From: Medicago truncatula | Lineage: Eukaryota > Streptophyta > Magnoliopsida > Fabales > Fabaceae | Length of the DNA: 64,000 nt | NCBI RefSeq assembly: GCF_003473485.1 | Contig: NC_053047.1 | Location: 11,857,001-11,921,000, forward strand | Reading direction: 5' to 3' | Part shown: in pieces, positions 12,564 through 25,000 of the stretch | How positions within the stretch are numbered: the first letter of the stretch is position 1 | How the letters are laid out: the number at the start of each line of letters is the position of its first letter | The notes under the pieces: model-generated | What the model saw: the letters and a program-made list of their open reading frames with translations, nothing else | Database searches by the model: none | Told to the model about the DNA's origin: nothing | Position numbers and translations under genes: made by a program

Positions 12564-12724
12564 TCATAATAGCATTCTCTATGAGCATAGCTCAGTTGAT
12601 AGGAATATTGCATATTATATGCAGGAGTTGGGGTTCGAATCTCGGACACTCCACTTCTTCACAATTAAATTGTGTGAGCTCTAGCAACTAGACTACTTGA
12701 AGAAGAAAAAAAATCATAATAGCA
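12564..12724 (+). mobile_element. tRNA-derived SINE with 11-bp target duplication
   Basis: The body is 12575-12713 (139 bp). A tRNA-like head carries box A (TAGCTCAGTTGATAGG) and box B (GGTTCGAATC) of a Pol III promoter. A tRNA-unrelated tail (CACTTCTTCACAATTAAATT) and a short A-rich end follow. TCATAATAGCA is present at both 12564-12574 and 12714-12724. The acceptor-stem ends do not pair, so this is not a functional tRNA. The element at 48061-48182 is the same family. Confidence 0.9.
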
Positions 12725-14037
12725 ACTTAAGCCAATAAAGTCCTTATAAAAACAATAAAGTCCTTATAATGCATGATGTGTCATGGTAGACTAAGAAGAG
12801 TTAGAAATTTCCATAATATATTAAGGAAAGGACAACTTAAGCCATCAAAATTGACTCCGTATACTTATGTATAGACAAAACTTTTAATTAAAATTCCCGT
12901 CACCTTATAAATTACAATTATTATTAATGTCAAAAGTAAAAATAATTATTCTTTTTCTATATACAAACTTTTTTATTTATTCCCAAAAAAAAAAAAACAC
13001 GGACATTTTAATCGATTGATTGCTATTTATATAGAGAATTTTTATCAAGAATTGATCATGAAAAGGTCTCAGTCAATTGAATTTGTTATTTCTCGAAAAT
13101 CAAGCAAGGTAATAGTATATAATTAAGGAAAGATGTTAGGAAATACACTATTTTAAAATTTTCTTGATACAGTTTGGCATCTATCGATTCCCTTTTCTTA
13201 ATTTCGTGAAGCTTTCGGTGTGTTTTTCTCCCTGTATTAAGCAATGCTGATTTCCTTTTATTTCCTTTTATAAAAGACGTGTATTTCCTTCTCTCTTTGA
13301 AAAAGACTTGTTCACGCAATTATCTCAAATTATGTTCAATTTTCTATAGTTGTTATGAATAAATGAAAATATGATGTGGATGTTCATTGTCTTAGACCTA
13401 TATCTCTGAATTGTTATGACTAAATGACTTTATTTATTTTTATTCTTATTGATATTTTATTTCATAGCTCTTCATGTAATTGTAAATTACAACTTTTGTA
13501 TCCTATAAATAGGACTTACATTACCATGTAAAAAACATATTTGTGAAGAGAATAATATAAGGCTTTCATTATCATCTTCTTCTTCTTATTTAGTCTTGTG
13601 TTTTTAATTTATTTATAATATTTTATCAGCACGATGCTCTAACCATTTTAGTTTATTGCAATTTGGTAAAAGGGGAGCAAGGATTTCACCGATGGGATTA
13701 CAAGTCAACGAGGTTATGCAATTCTAGTATTGGATCCATGGCATCCCCATTTCCATTTCAAGTGACATTGACCTTACAATTTTCAGTGGACCCCACAATA
13801 TTTTGTGGCATGGCACTTCTCTCCTTTGCATGCTACAAGGTAATACCTTAACCCTACTTTGCATTATAATCCTAATATTAAACCTGATTACGAAGTTAAC
13901 AAATGATTGTCTACAAAGGATGATGGAAAATATTAGGGAAGTAAATTAGATTGATGACCAAAAGTAGATCAAAGTTTCTCGGTAGATCTTATTGTGTGAA
14001 ATTATTTTATCATAATTTTTTATTTAGTCTTGAATCA
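12725..14037. other. Intergenic with LTR-like remnant (TATA at 13504-13512)
   Basis: No gene is supported. About 13340-13640 resembles the end of an LTR: CCTATAAATAGGACTTACAT, a pyrimidine-rich stretch, then TTTATCAGCACGATGCTCT, a possible primer-binding site of an unusual tRNA type. A related TATA block lies at 32070-32100. The rest is unclassified AT-rich sequence. Confidence 0.4.
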
Positions 14038-14315
14038 TACTCCATCCGTCCCTTAATTGTCTTTTTCACATTTCTTAAGAAAAGTTGTTAGTATAATTAA
14101 TGTGTCTGTTTTTTGTGTTAATATTACAAAATTGTCCTTTGTTTGCATGTGTATTAAATTTGACTTTTCACATTTCAAGACAAAATAGTAGTATTAATTA
14201 GGGGTATGTTTAAGAAAAAAAATAATAAAAAGCATCTAGTTATTTGAAAAGAAGTTTACATTTAAGGACAAAAATAAAATCAAATGGGTTCTTAGATATA
14301 GGGACGGAGGGAGTA
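14038..14315. mobile_element. Stowaway-type MITE
   Basis: The element spans 14040-14313 (274 bp). Its ends are inverted repeats of the Stowaway type (CTCCATCCGTCCC at the left, GGGACGGAGGGAG at the right) flanked by TA dinucleotides (14038-14039 and 14314-14315). It has no coding capacity. The Tc1/mariner class is established knowledge for these ends. Confidence 0.92.
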
Positions 14316-14459
14316 TATGTGAAAGTATTTTTCAAGTTTAACTTGATTGTATTTGTTTAACCAATTTTTTTTCTTCATAATTATGGTTAACTTGATTGAT
14401 CTACATTTGTATTTTTGCATATAATTTTTGTTGAGAAATTTCTATGACTTGTATGGTTA

Positions 14460-15075
14460 CCATATATTTCTTTCGTTATTCTTGTCAAATTTTAGAAGAA
14501 ATTGCATTGAAGCATCCCTGAAGGATTACAAAAGAATTTGCATTGAAGCATCCATAAGGGATTAGAAACAAACAAACATCTCTGAAGGATTAGAAACGAA
14601 CAAAAATAATTTATCTTTATCATTGTTTAAAGATTATCAAGAAAAACTCTCTTAGATTAAATCATCTTTTTTTTGGTGTTGTTGGTGAAAGTCATTCAAA
14701 TAAGAAAATATCAATTAAAATCGTTTCAAAGGATTAATTAAAGGTTAAGTAATATTCATTATCAATTTTTCTTGATCATTATGTAGATCACGTGTAATAT
14801 AGTTCCTGAAGAACTGATTTTCTTTTAATATTAAAGAATCCTTGAAGGATCACCTAAACACAAATTTTTCTTGATCATTGTTTATAAATATCTGAGATAT
14901 AGTTCTTGAAGAACCAAAATTTAATATTAAAGCATCCCTGAATGATTGCTCAAAGAATAATTTTTTTTTTTTTTTATCATTGTTTACGAAGATTTAAGAT
15001 ATAGTTCTAGAAGAACTTATATTTTACCATCAATCATTCATGAAAGATTGTAAAATAAAAATATTGCCCCTTGAA
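14460..15075 (+). repeat. Diverged tandem motif region (retroelement leader remnant?)
   Basis: Variants of 'aagcatccctgaaggatta' and 'atagttcctgaagaactg' recur at least eight times. Similar 'gaaggatt' runs are known from leaders of some LTR elements, which would fit the LTR-like remnant just upstream, with the Stowaway MITE inserted between. No protein is encoded. Confidence 0.4.
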
Positions 15076-15184
15076 TATGCTCCTGAAGTAGCGAAATTGA
15101 GAAAATACAGAAATGATAAGTAAACACAGCTTTTTGGACAAATACTAGATACCATGGGCAATTAAGTAATTTTAGATTTTAAAA

Positions 15185-15700
15185 GATAGGGACAGTTTTG
15201 TCATTCCATCCCATCCTCCTCCTCTTCCTTGTTCTCTATGACCCCTTTCTTCTTCTTCCACCATCACCGAACTTCTTCCTCACCCTTCTTCTTCGCGTGT
15301 TAACTCCGACCACTGCCTATAACTTCTTCTTCCCGTTTTCACTATACCCACCTACATCCATGTCGACCGCTTTTCAGCCAAATAATCACTGCCCTTCAGA
15401 TCTGTACTCTTGAACCACTTTCACACCGCCGGAGCAATTAGGATCGAAGTTCAATGGTACTCCTTTATTCGGGTCGGACTCGGACCCTGGTCCTTCTCCC
15501 ATGGTGATTCCTTCAATGACAACATAGACGGTTATCTCCTTCACGCCGCCGGAGAACGACGACGGTGAGAGAGAGGTCGCCGGCGAGTGACAAAGAACGG
15601 GAAGATGAGAGAGTAACAGAGAAAGAGGAAGAGGGTGAGTGAGAAAGGAAGAAAAAAGAAAAGGTATTAATGAACAGTAAAATACCGTATACGGTGTCGT
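15185..15700 (-). other. CT/GA-rich, relatively GC-rich island; possible captured gene 5' end
   Basis: This block differs in composition from its surroundings: pyrimidine-rich at 15200-15340, GC-rich at 15400-15590 with 'gccgccgg' motifs. On the minus strand an ATG at 15500 opens MGEGPGSESDPNKGVPLNF and runs to a stop at 15386, preceded by a CT-rich leader. It looks like the 5' end of a gene without the remainder. I do not recognise the protein. Confidence 0.25.
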
Positions 15701-15789
15701 ATTTGTGTTTGTTTTTGTGTGCCTGTTTATCATTCCTGGAGAAAATAATATCAAGAATTGATATAGTCGAAATGATCATCCATGTGATA

Positions 15790-16775
15790 TATGTTAAGAT
15801 GATAAATTATGAATTATATGATAATTATGAAATTTACTACTAATGAGTTCTCACAAGACATAAATTAGAGATATTGTCATCTATGTCACGTCTTTGCATA
15901 TTCGATTTTTATAATTGGTGCTCCACATAATTTGTTCCTTTTATATCATGAAAATATTTGGAATTAATTTTTTTATATTATAATCACTTTCAAAGAGCTT
16001 ATGAAAGTTTTTCTTTAAAAAAGGGGTAAATATTTAATCATCGAAGCGTTGTCCGTATGAATTTTTTATTAATTACTTTATACATTAGTGTAATTTCTTA
16101 TTGTACAGTTTCATGTATTTTATCCATGAGTCCATATATATAATTCACGCTTTTGCTATAAGTTACATTTAAGTGTTTGCAGAAAAAGACACCATATATC
16201 ATTGAGTGATTTTTGCGCTTTTCATGTTGATTCTGCAACACTAATATATCTTAATAGATTTTGGTATGGATGAACTTCGATAAATCCTTATTACTTTTAA
16301 AGGTTAATATACTATTTGATCCCTTGAATCGAGAACTCGAGTTTTTAATTCCTAAAATAGAGTGCATAAAAAAAAATATCAGTATTTAAATGTGTCAACT
16401 CTTTCACTAATGTCCTTTTATCTGTGAGTGGTAATTTTCTATCTAAATGTGTCCTGTGGATACAATTAGAAAAGAAAATAATATACTTGGTTATACAAGA
16501 AACTAATTTAGTAGTATTTGTGACACTAAAAATCAAAATTATTAAAGGCTCCAGAAGAGTAGTATAATGTTGCATTCGGAATAGAGTTACATATTGAGAA
16601 TGCATTATATTCCTCTATGTCTCATAGAAATTTATTACGTTTCAAGGATATCATTCTAAATTGATATCATATTAAAGAAAAAAAAAGGTTAAATATTTCT
16701 ATATTACGAGATATACTCTGGAGAAAATAAGTGCTGTAAATAAAAATATTTTTATCTTTGATTTATACTACACTT
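15790..16775. other. AT-rich intergenic sequence
   Basis: No gene, RNA or clear repeat boundary is seen. Short open frames here have no recognisable motif. Confidence 0.5.
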
Positions 16776-16777
16776 AT

Positions 16778-16885
16778 ATTAGTGCAATGGAAGCATGTAT
16801 TATTGTAAACTTGAAGTTTACATATTATATTATTATTAGTGCAATCGAAGCACATATTATTGCAAACTAGAAGTTTACAAATCGT
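16778..16885. repeat. Two-copy ~55-bp tandem repeat with inner inverted repeat
   Basis: 'attagtgcaatNgaagca' followed by 'attattgNaaac..gaagtttaca' occurs twice in succession. The core TGTAAACTTGAAGTTTACA is itself nearly palindromic. Probably part of a decayed LTR element, since 17020-17090 reads like a diverged polyprotein scrap. Confidence 0.5.
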
Positions 16886-17319
16886 TAGCAATACCGGTTG
16901 GGTTATCCTGGATCTATTATGATGCAGAAATTAGTTAAAAAAAAAATATAGATATATATTGAAGAAGAGTTTATTTTCTAAACTTTTCAGAAAGCGTTTG
17001 ATAAGTATCATTGTCAATTGATATTGAACAACCGGTAGCATATGCTTGTAAAAATGGACTTGAAGATCCATTCTTTAGACATCTAAAGTTAATTGTATAA
17101 TTAATACTTATCAGACCATACCTTATAAACTCTAGTTTGGTTATGAGACCATGTCTTATATACTTTATTTTGGGAATAAATAATCTTGTATATTGAGATA
17201 TTGATTTACATCAAGCCAACATATATATCATTGGTTTTAGGTTAACAACCTAATATTTCTCATCTAAGTTGATTTTGGATGTGTTGTGTATATCACAATT
17301 GCTCCAATATAACGCACCA

Positions 17320-17470
17320 AGATAAAAAATTAAAAAAAAAAAAATTGAAGAAGCTAAACTAACCCCCTCAAATTGGCACCAGAGAGAATCGAACCTGAGA
17401 CCTTGAAGATGAGCATACTCCCAGGCCCAAAGCCAATACAACTCATTGAGATAAATCGTGAAAGAATATT
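17320..17470 (-). mobile_element. SINE-like element (tRNA-related head, A-rich tail)
   Basis: On the minus strand a box-B-like GGTTCGATTCT sits about 60 nt after a box-A-like TATCTCAATGAGTTGTATTGG-type start, and the element runs into A12 (T-less on plus at 17332-17343). A 7-bp AGATAAA flanks both ends but is too short to be certain. Family differs from the SINEs at 12575 and 48061. Confidence 0.5.
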
Positions 17471-17879
17471 GGAAAAATATATTTGATATGAATCTCCATT
17501 TATCATTAATTGTGATGAGTCAACTTATTTAAAGCCCATTAGACTGATTATCAATTGATGGATTCGTTTTTCAAATATTAGAAGGAGATAATACGGTTAG
17601 CCTGTAAATTTAACAGAATCATTTAATATGGTCGACATTTGTTTGACCTTTTGCTTTGCAGGAATCGAAGAGCTTTCTCATTTCAATTGGAGAATCTCGA
17701 CGAAGCTTTAAACCTAAGGCGCATAATTGGAGTTTCGACGAAGTAAGGCTGAAAGAGCACTCTCGCGTCGAAGACAAGCAAAAGAGCGGGAAAACACGAT
17801 ATCAAGCAATGAGGCAGTTTCCTTTTAGTAGAAAATGTGGGACAAATAGTTGTCCAAGATGGAGGAAGTGTTGATCATG

Positions 17880-18080
17880 GGCTTAGTGACTCTCTATCTA
17901 GTTATTTAGTATAAATAGTAGTTTCCAAGCCGAAAAGTGGGTCGCAAATCATATAAAGAATTCTACAACACTCAAACTACCGGCGTCTAGGGAAACGAGT
18001 TATACAGAATGTATGTAAACTGATTTGTAGACCACCCCTTTTATTTTAATGCATTGCATTCTACCTTTTCCATGAGTTTA
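17880..18080 (+). repeat. LTR-like remnant with TATA box
   Basis: 'ttagtataaatagtag' (about 17906-17921) followed by an R/U5-like stretch with 'ctacaacactcaaact' suggests part of a gypsy LTR. It lies close to the gypsy polyprotein end at 18200-18430, but the order LTR-then-pol-end is not that of an intact element, so rearrangement is likely. Confidence 0.35.
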
Positions 18081-18199
18081 CGTGCGTAAAATTACTTTTA
18101 TCTTGCTTTATTTTAAGCTTTTTACTTGCAAACTCAAACCTGTCGAGAAACAGTGTCTTTTCATTCAAACCCGTCCTGCTCTCTAAGTAACCTAAGACA

Positions 18200-18430
18200 A
18201 TATCTTTTAACGTCGGAGATTTGGTTTGGAAAGTGTTGTTACCTATGGAAAAAAAGACAAAGTCATGGTCACCTCGATGGGAAGGGCCACTCGAAGTGGT
18301 GCAGGTGTTCTCCAATGGGGCTTATGAGATTGAAGAATTAGCTCCGATTAGGAGAATATTCAGGATAAATGAAAAATATCTGAAAAGGTGCAAGCATGTG
18401 CTGCAAGAAGTTAAAATAGTACAAGAATAG
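18200..18430 (+). pseudogene. Ty3/gypsy (Tat/Ogre-like) integrase C-terminal end
   Basis: Translation gives VWKVLLPMEKKTKSW, then SPRWEGPLEVVQVFSNGAYE, IEELAPIRRIFRINEKYLKR and the stop at 18428-18430. This is the typical end of a Tat-lineage gypsy polyprotein. Nothing upstream continues the domain, so it is a fragment. Confidence 0.75.
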
Positions 18431-18539
18431 TCTCGGTAGAGACAGGAGAAACTTGGTGCATGAAAAAGAAAAACAAAGATTAGCCGGCGCTAAGAAATAA
18501 TAAATGATTTAATACATAGATCGATGTTTTATATTTTAA

Positions 18540-18602
18540 TTAACTAGGGGGCTAAAATCGCAACTTTTGAAAAGATAGGAGGCCAAAAGTGCAATTAAGC
18601 CT
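18540..18602. mobile_element. One terminal half of a GGCTTAATTGC-family MITE
   Basis: The run 'gggggctaaaatcgcaac', 'ttttgaaaagataggaggcc' and 'aaaagtgcaattaagcc' matches the right terminus of the complete MITE at 33114-33431. The opposite terminus is absent. Confidence 0.65.
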
Positions 18603-18959
18603 TCAAATTATTTAGGCACAAATTTTTTCATTCCTTTTATAGATTGTATGTATAGATTGAAATAGAATAATGAGAAAAATAATACATAATGATTGTTTCA
18701 AATTATAATTTTAAGATTTTTCGAAATAAAATGATTAATTTGAAAATATTAAAGGTGAGAGCAAAGTTGTTATGAAGATGAAAATAAATTTGAATAACTT
18801 TTTTTTTTGTTTCATTGAGAAAATGTGTAATGCTACCACTTTTTGAAATAAATATCTTAAGAGTAACAAACACGCCTATCCATCACGACGTGTATAGTTC
18901 ACAACCACTATTTACTACTTTCATTTATTTCTCGTAATCTTCCACCAAAACAAGTCGAA

Positions 18960-19078
18960 TTCTCACTATATAAACACATAGCTTGCTGATACTATAACTA
19001 TCAAAGTTAAACCAAAACATTCACAAACTAAGTACTAAATTCTCAAACTCTTATATTCATCGAAAAAAAGGTTAAGAA
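18960..19078 (+). promoter_or_regulatory. Core promoter and 5'UTR of the Hsp70-like gene
   Basis: TATATAAAC at about 18967-18975 lies ~110 bp before the ATG. I looked for alternating nGAAn/nTTCn heat-shock elements in the preceding 200 bp and saw no convincing cluster, so heat inducibility is not supported by the sequence. Confidence 0.5.
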
Positions 19079-22000
19079 ATGACAGGAAATTGTGAGAATT
19101 ATGCAATCGGAATCGACTTAGGAACAACCCGTTCTTGTGTTGCTGTATATATGCCTGATCATGATCGGGTAGATATCATAGGAACAACGCTTTCTTCTGT
19201 TTCCTTCACTGATACTGAAAAAATTATTGGTGGTTTTTCTCGAAACGCCACCAAAACTGTTTATGGTAAAATCTTCTAAACTTATTCATTTCACTGTTTG
19301 TAAGGGTTTTGTTTTCAGTCGTCGTAGTTCATGCAGAATATTTTAAGTGTTCGGGATTTAAACCTCGTACTTTGCATATTTTATGCGTTGTCCTAACTAA
19401 CAGCTAAGTTTATCAGGACGTTCATGCAGAATATGAAATTACTTGATTTTGTTCGAAAAGAGAGATTAAATATATATATAAGGGGTTGCTAACTTACTCC
19501 CACTTAAAAACACGAAGGAGTAAGTTAGCAAATCTACCCCCACTTGTCTTTTTATTAAAAACTCCTTTATGTTATTAATTGCCACTAGTTTAATGAATGA
19601 ACATAATTGTAATTTTCCTTTTGTCATAGATTTTTTGTTTGAAACTTTTTTTGTTTAATGTTGTTGCTGCTTCCCACGACACCGTTTCCCGTTCTTATGT
19701 TTTCGTTTTCTCGTTGTTTTGTGGAATTTTCTGGAGACGCACACAAATGCATCACAAATCCAATTGATTTTCTCACCCATGGAAGTTGTGCCAAAGAAAT
19801 AAAATTTTAATAAATAAAACCATAGAAGTTCCACTTAAACATTTACTTGATACATCTTATCTTTATAAATAAACTAAAATGATTTTTTGACAAGAAATAA
19901 ACTAAAATGATCTTATGAATGTTTCAATATTTTCAAGAAAAATCAAGTTAAGGTCTCACTGTTAATCAGGCATGCATACTAAAGAGAATGCAGAAGCGTT
20001 ATTTTATTTGATCTGTCAATGAGTACAATTTATACATGGAAAAAAAACATAGAAGCATATCTAGAATATTCCAATGTTGTTGACTCATGAAATCTGCCTT
20101 GACAATTTCTACCATTTAAGGGATTTGACTCCATATTTATTATAGCAGATTGCTTGTCATTATTTATTTTATAATCAGCACCTATCAAGGGATTTTGACT
20201 TTGTTCCTTATCATGCCCCCTCAAGCTAGTGGGTGGACTTGGATACACGCCTAGCTTGCTGCGAAATGTGAAAAAGGGATCCTTAGCTAGTGGTTTGGTG
20301 AAGACATCTGCAAGTTGAGATGATGTAGGAATATAGCGAGTAACAAGAGCTCCCATGGCTACTTTTTCACGGACAAAATGATAGTCGAGTTCAATATGTT
20401 TGGTGCGAGCATGAAACACCGGATTGACACTCATATGAAGAGAACTAATGTTATCACAAAACAGTTGTGGAGCACGAGAAAGAGAGACACCTGTGTCTTG
20501 AAAACGATATGTGATCCATGTTAGCTCGGCAGTGGTGTGAGCCATGGATCGATACTCTGCTTCAGTGCTAGAGCGGGCAACAGTTGCTTGCTTTTTAGAG
20601 GACCAAGAGATGCAATTAGCACCAAGATAGACACAATAACCTGTAGTGCTTCGTCTTGTCAGAGGACAGCCGGCCCAATCGGCATCGCTAAACCCATACA
20701 AGGAAGGTGGAGTGTTGCAGAGGTAACGAAGTCCCCAATTTTGTGTGCCTTTGAGATACCGCAAAATGCGCTTAACAGCCTTTAAATCTGTCACAGTGGG
20801 CTTGCTGAAGTGTTGACAGGCACGATTGACAGCATGAGTGATATCAAGACGAGTGAAAGTTAAGTATTGAAGTGCACCTACAATGCTGCGAAATTCAGTA
20901 GCATCAACAATATCATCATCTGAGGATGGTGACTTTTCTTTCAAAACCTGTGGTGTTGCAATCGCTTTACAACTAAGCATTTCTGTTTTAGATAATAGAT
21001 CATTAGTGTACTTTTGTTGCGTTAGAAAAAGACCATCTTTGAAGCGAATGAACTCTATACCCAAAAAATAGTGCAAAGGTCCAAGATCTTTAATGGCGAA
21101 CTCTTGACTAAGCTGCTGAAGGAGATTTTTAATGAAGGAATCATTGTTTCCTGCAACTAAAATATCATCAACATAGATCAAAATCAATGTGGTAATGGAA
21201 CTTGTTTTGAGAATGAAGAGTGAAGAATCTGCTGTACTGCAAAGAAAACCAAGATGGAGCAAGAAGGTGGATAAACGATCAAACCATGCACGAGGTGCTT
21301 GTTTGAGCCCATATAGAGATTTCTTCAATAAGCAAACATGGTTAGGTGTGTTAGGATTCACAAATCCAGGCGGTTGCTCCATATACACAGTCTCCTTAAT
21401 GTTTCCATGTAGAAAAGCATTTTTGACATCAAGTTGTCTCATACTCCAATTAAGGGAGAGAGAAAGAGCGATGACAAAGCGGATGGTAGTGTGTTTGACT
21501 ACAGGGCTGAAAGTTTCATCATAATCAATCCCAGGAATTTGAGTAAAGCCCTTTGCAACTAACCTGGCCTTGAAACGGTCGATGGAGCCATCTTCTTCGA
21601 ATTTGATGCGATAGACCCATTTTGATCCAACAACATTAGCATCGGAAGGCCGTGGGACAAGCTCCCATGTTTGATTTGAATGTAGAGCTGAAATTTCTTC
21701 TTGCATTGCACTAACCCAAAGAGGATCCTTGAAGGCACTTTTTAGTGTTTTTGGTTCAGAGTATTGCTTTGGTGATTGTGTAGCAAGAGAAACAAAATCT
21801 TTAAGGTATGGTGGTGGATTGCGCAATCTATTTGACCGAAGCAAAGGTTGATTCAAGTCTTCTTCTGCCAATGGTGGTTGCTGCTCAATAAAGGCATTTT
21901 CTACTTGTTGCTCAACTTCAATATGATCACCTTCTTCTTGGTTCAATTCTTCTTCTACTAGTGGTGGTTGCTGCTCAATTAAGGCATCTTCTGCTTGTTG

Positions 22001-25000
22001 CTCAACTTCAATATGATCATTTTCTTCTTGATTTTGGGCTGGATGTGAGCAAGGTTCTGCAAAACAATTTTGATCACATAATGAAAATGTGTTAGCCTCA
22101 TTTTGAGCTGATTGATCTATTGACAGATTTTTATTAGCCTCCGAAATGGAATCGACTAGTTGGCTACTTGAGCTAGTAGACAATGATGCACATAACTTGG
22201 AGTCCAACCATTCATCAGCATTAGGAAACTCGGTAAGTTCTAGATTTGGAGTAGATGGTACAATTGTTGATGGCTTGAAAGGGAAAATCGTTTCATCAAA
22301 AACAACATGACGAGAGATGTAAACACGCTTTGTCTTTGGATCCAAACATATGTACCCTTTGTGCATTGGACTGTAACCTATAAAGATACAAGGATAAGTT
22401 TTTGCAGAAAACTTATTCTTCCCTTGATGCCTTAGTGAAGGAAAGCATTGACATCCAATCACCCGCAAGCCATTATATTGTGGATGTCGTTTGAAAAGCT
22501 TAAAGTATGGACTTTCATTCTTCAATGTAGATAAAGGAAGCCTGTTTATTAAATAAACAGCTGTTAGAAAAACTTCAACCCACAAAGGTAATGGAATATT
22601 TGCATGAAACATCATGGTTAACCCAATCTCGACAATGTGACGATGCTTTCGTTCTTCCGTACCATTTTGTTCCGGGGTCCCTGGACATGAAACATGAAGT
22701 TCAATGCCGCAAGTATGTAGATGATTTAGAAAAGAATTTGAGTTAAACTCTCCTCCGCCATCACACTGAAAAATCTTGATCTTTCTATCAAGTTGATTTT
22801 CTACAAGTTTTTGAAACCTTAAAAAGCACTCCAAAAATCCAGACATTTTCTTTAAAGGGTAAATCCACGAGAACCGTGAATAGTCATCTATAAAAAGTGC
22901 ATAATATCGAAAGTTTTGATTAGAGGTTGTAGGTGCAGGACCCCAAAGATCACAATGGATTTTATCAAGAGGAGATTCTGAAATTTTATTAGAACTTTGG
23001 AATGGCAATTTACAACTTTTTCCCATTTGACAACTAACACAAACAACAGGTTTTGATACCCATTGTGTTACATTGATTTTGTCTTTCAACAAAGATAATA
23101 TCTTGAAATTTGGATGTCCAAGTCTTTGATGCCAAACTGTGGAAGGGGAACCTCCTCTTATTGCACTAAGAGCCTCTTGATAGCCTCCATCAAGTGTGTA
23201 CAGTTGTCCTTTCTTATGCCCCCTCGCTATCATCTTTTGACTTTGATCCTTAATAACAAATCCAGAAGAAGTGAATTCAAAAATGCATTGGTTATCAGAC
23301 ACAAATTTTCCAACAGAAAGCAAATTCTTCTTTAAGTCTGGAACCACCAGAACATCTTTTAATTTTAAGTTTCCATTAGATGTAACAACATTCACATCAC
23401 CAGTATGTGTTATTGGTATGTTATTTCCATCACCCACATAGATTACATCATTTCCATGATAAGGCTTAACATAGGATAAATTACCTGCATCATTGATCAT
23501 GTGGGATGTAGCTCCAGAATCTACAATGAAGGACTGGTCCTTTGTGTCATTTAGAGCAAGAGCAGCAAGTGCCTGGGGAAAATCTTCAGACTGATAAGAA
23601 TAATCATACCTGTACCAGCAATCAACAGCTTCATGATTCGGTTTTCTGCAAATTTGACAAGCACTTTTACTCTCGTTGTTTTGACGTGGCTTTTCTCCCT
23701 TTGAACTGTGGTTATGCTTGACAGAGAACTCGTTGTTTTGAGGTCCATTATATCGACCTGCTGGAGTAAAACCTCTTCCTTGAGAGTTAAAGTGACCTCT
23801 ACCGCCACGTCCGCTTCGACCTCGACCTCTTCCTCTTTGACTAAAGAAAGCTTGAGCATGCTCTATTAAGCTCTTCTCTTCTTCCTTTTGGGCATTTTGT
23901 ATCTGCTCATGTCCTTGAAGAGCTAATAGAAACTGACTGAATGAAGGGTAAGGCGGTTTAGTAAGCATAGCAACACGAAAAGTTTCATAGCTTGGTCCAA
24001 GTCCATAAGCAAATTGAAACACTTTGTCTTGGTCAGAAACCGGTTCTTTTATAGCAGCAAGATTGTCACAAATTGATTTGAATTCGCGTAGATATTCTTC
24101 AAGGGTTCGTGACCCCTTTTTGATTGTCATCAACATGTTCTTCAAACTTCGTGCCTTCTCTATCGTGGCTGGAAGTAGCTGTTCTTTAACGGAGGTCCAG
24201 ATCTCATACGCAGTGTCACCATTGATCATGGTCAACACTTCTTCCTTCATGGTTCCGAGTAGCCATGAACATAGGAGACCATCATTGGTGATCCACTTTG
24301 AATAGTTCGGATTTGGACTCTTTTCACCCGTGGCACCCTTGACTTCCTCTTCTGGTTTTTCTTCACTCAATAGATGGTGAAGAACACCGAGACTTCGAAC
24401 TAAGGGTGTGATTTGATTACGCCACAATATGAAATTGTTTGTGCTCAGTTTCATGGAGATAAAACTTGAACATTGGTGAAATGATTGGATGCTAAGTTCT
24501 GGTTCTGTTTTTGGGAGGGATGTGTTGGTAATGCTTGAAGACATGATGTGTTTGGCTTGCAAGTTTACAGGCTCTGATACCATGTTGAAATTTGGGGCCT
24601 AACTCATCCTTACAAAACTGGCTTGTAAGGTGAGGATTGCCTCCTCTTTATATACTCTTCTCAAGAGTCTTATCTATCCGATGTGGGATTTGGGTTTTTC
24701 CCAATACACCCCCCTCACGCCCAGCACTCTTTGGGCTTGGTGCGTGAATAGGTTTAGGCGGCCCTTGAATTCGACAAGCTCTGATACCATAAAGAGAATG
24801 CAGAAGCGTTATTTTATTTGATCTGTCAATGAGTACAATTTATACATGGAAAAAAAACATAGAAGCATATCTAGAATATTCCTATGTTGTTGACTCATGA
24901 AATCTGCCTTGACAATTTCTACCATTTAAGGGATTTGACTCCATATTTATTATAGCAGATTGCTTGTCATTATTTATTTTATAATCAGCACCTATCAAGG

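Noticed and set aside
12575..12650. Functional tRNA gene
   Set aside because: Pol III boxes are present but acceptor stem ends do not pair and target duplications plus A-tail show a SINE.
18780..18960. Heat-shock elements upstream of the Hsp70-like gene
   Set aside because: GAATTC and scattered TTC/GAA triplets lack the alternating 5-bp spacing of true elements.
23551..23859. 102-aa minus-strand ORF with EVEVEAD repeats
   Set aside because: Alternative-frame shadow of the gag Gly/Arg region of the copia polyprotein.
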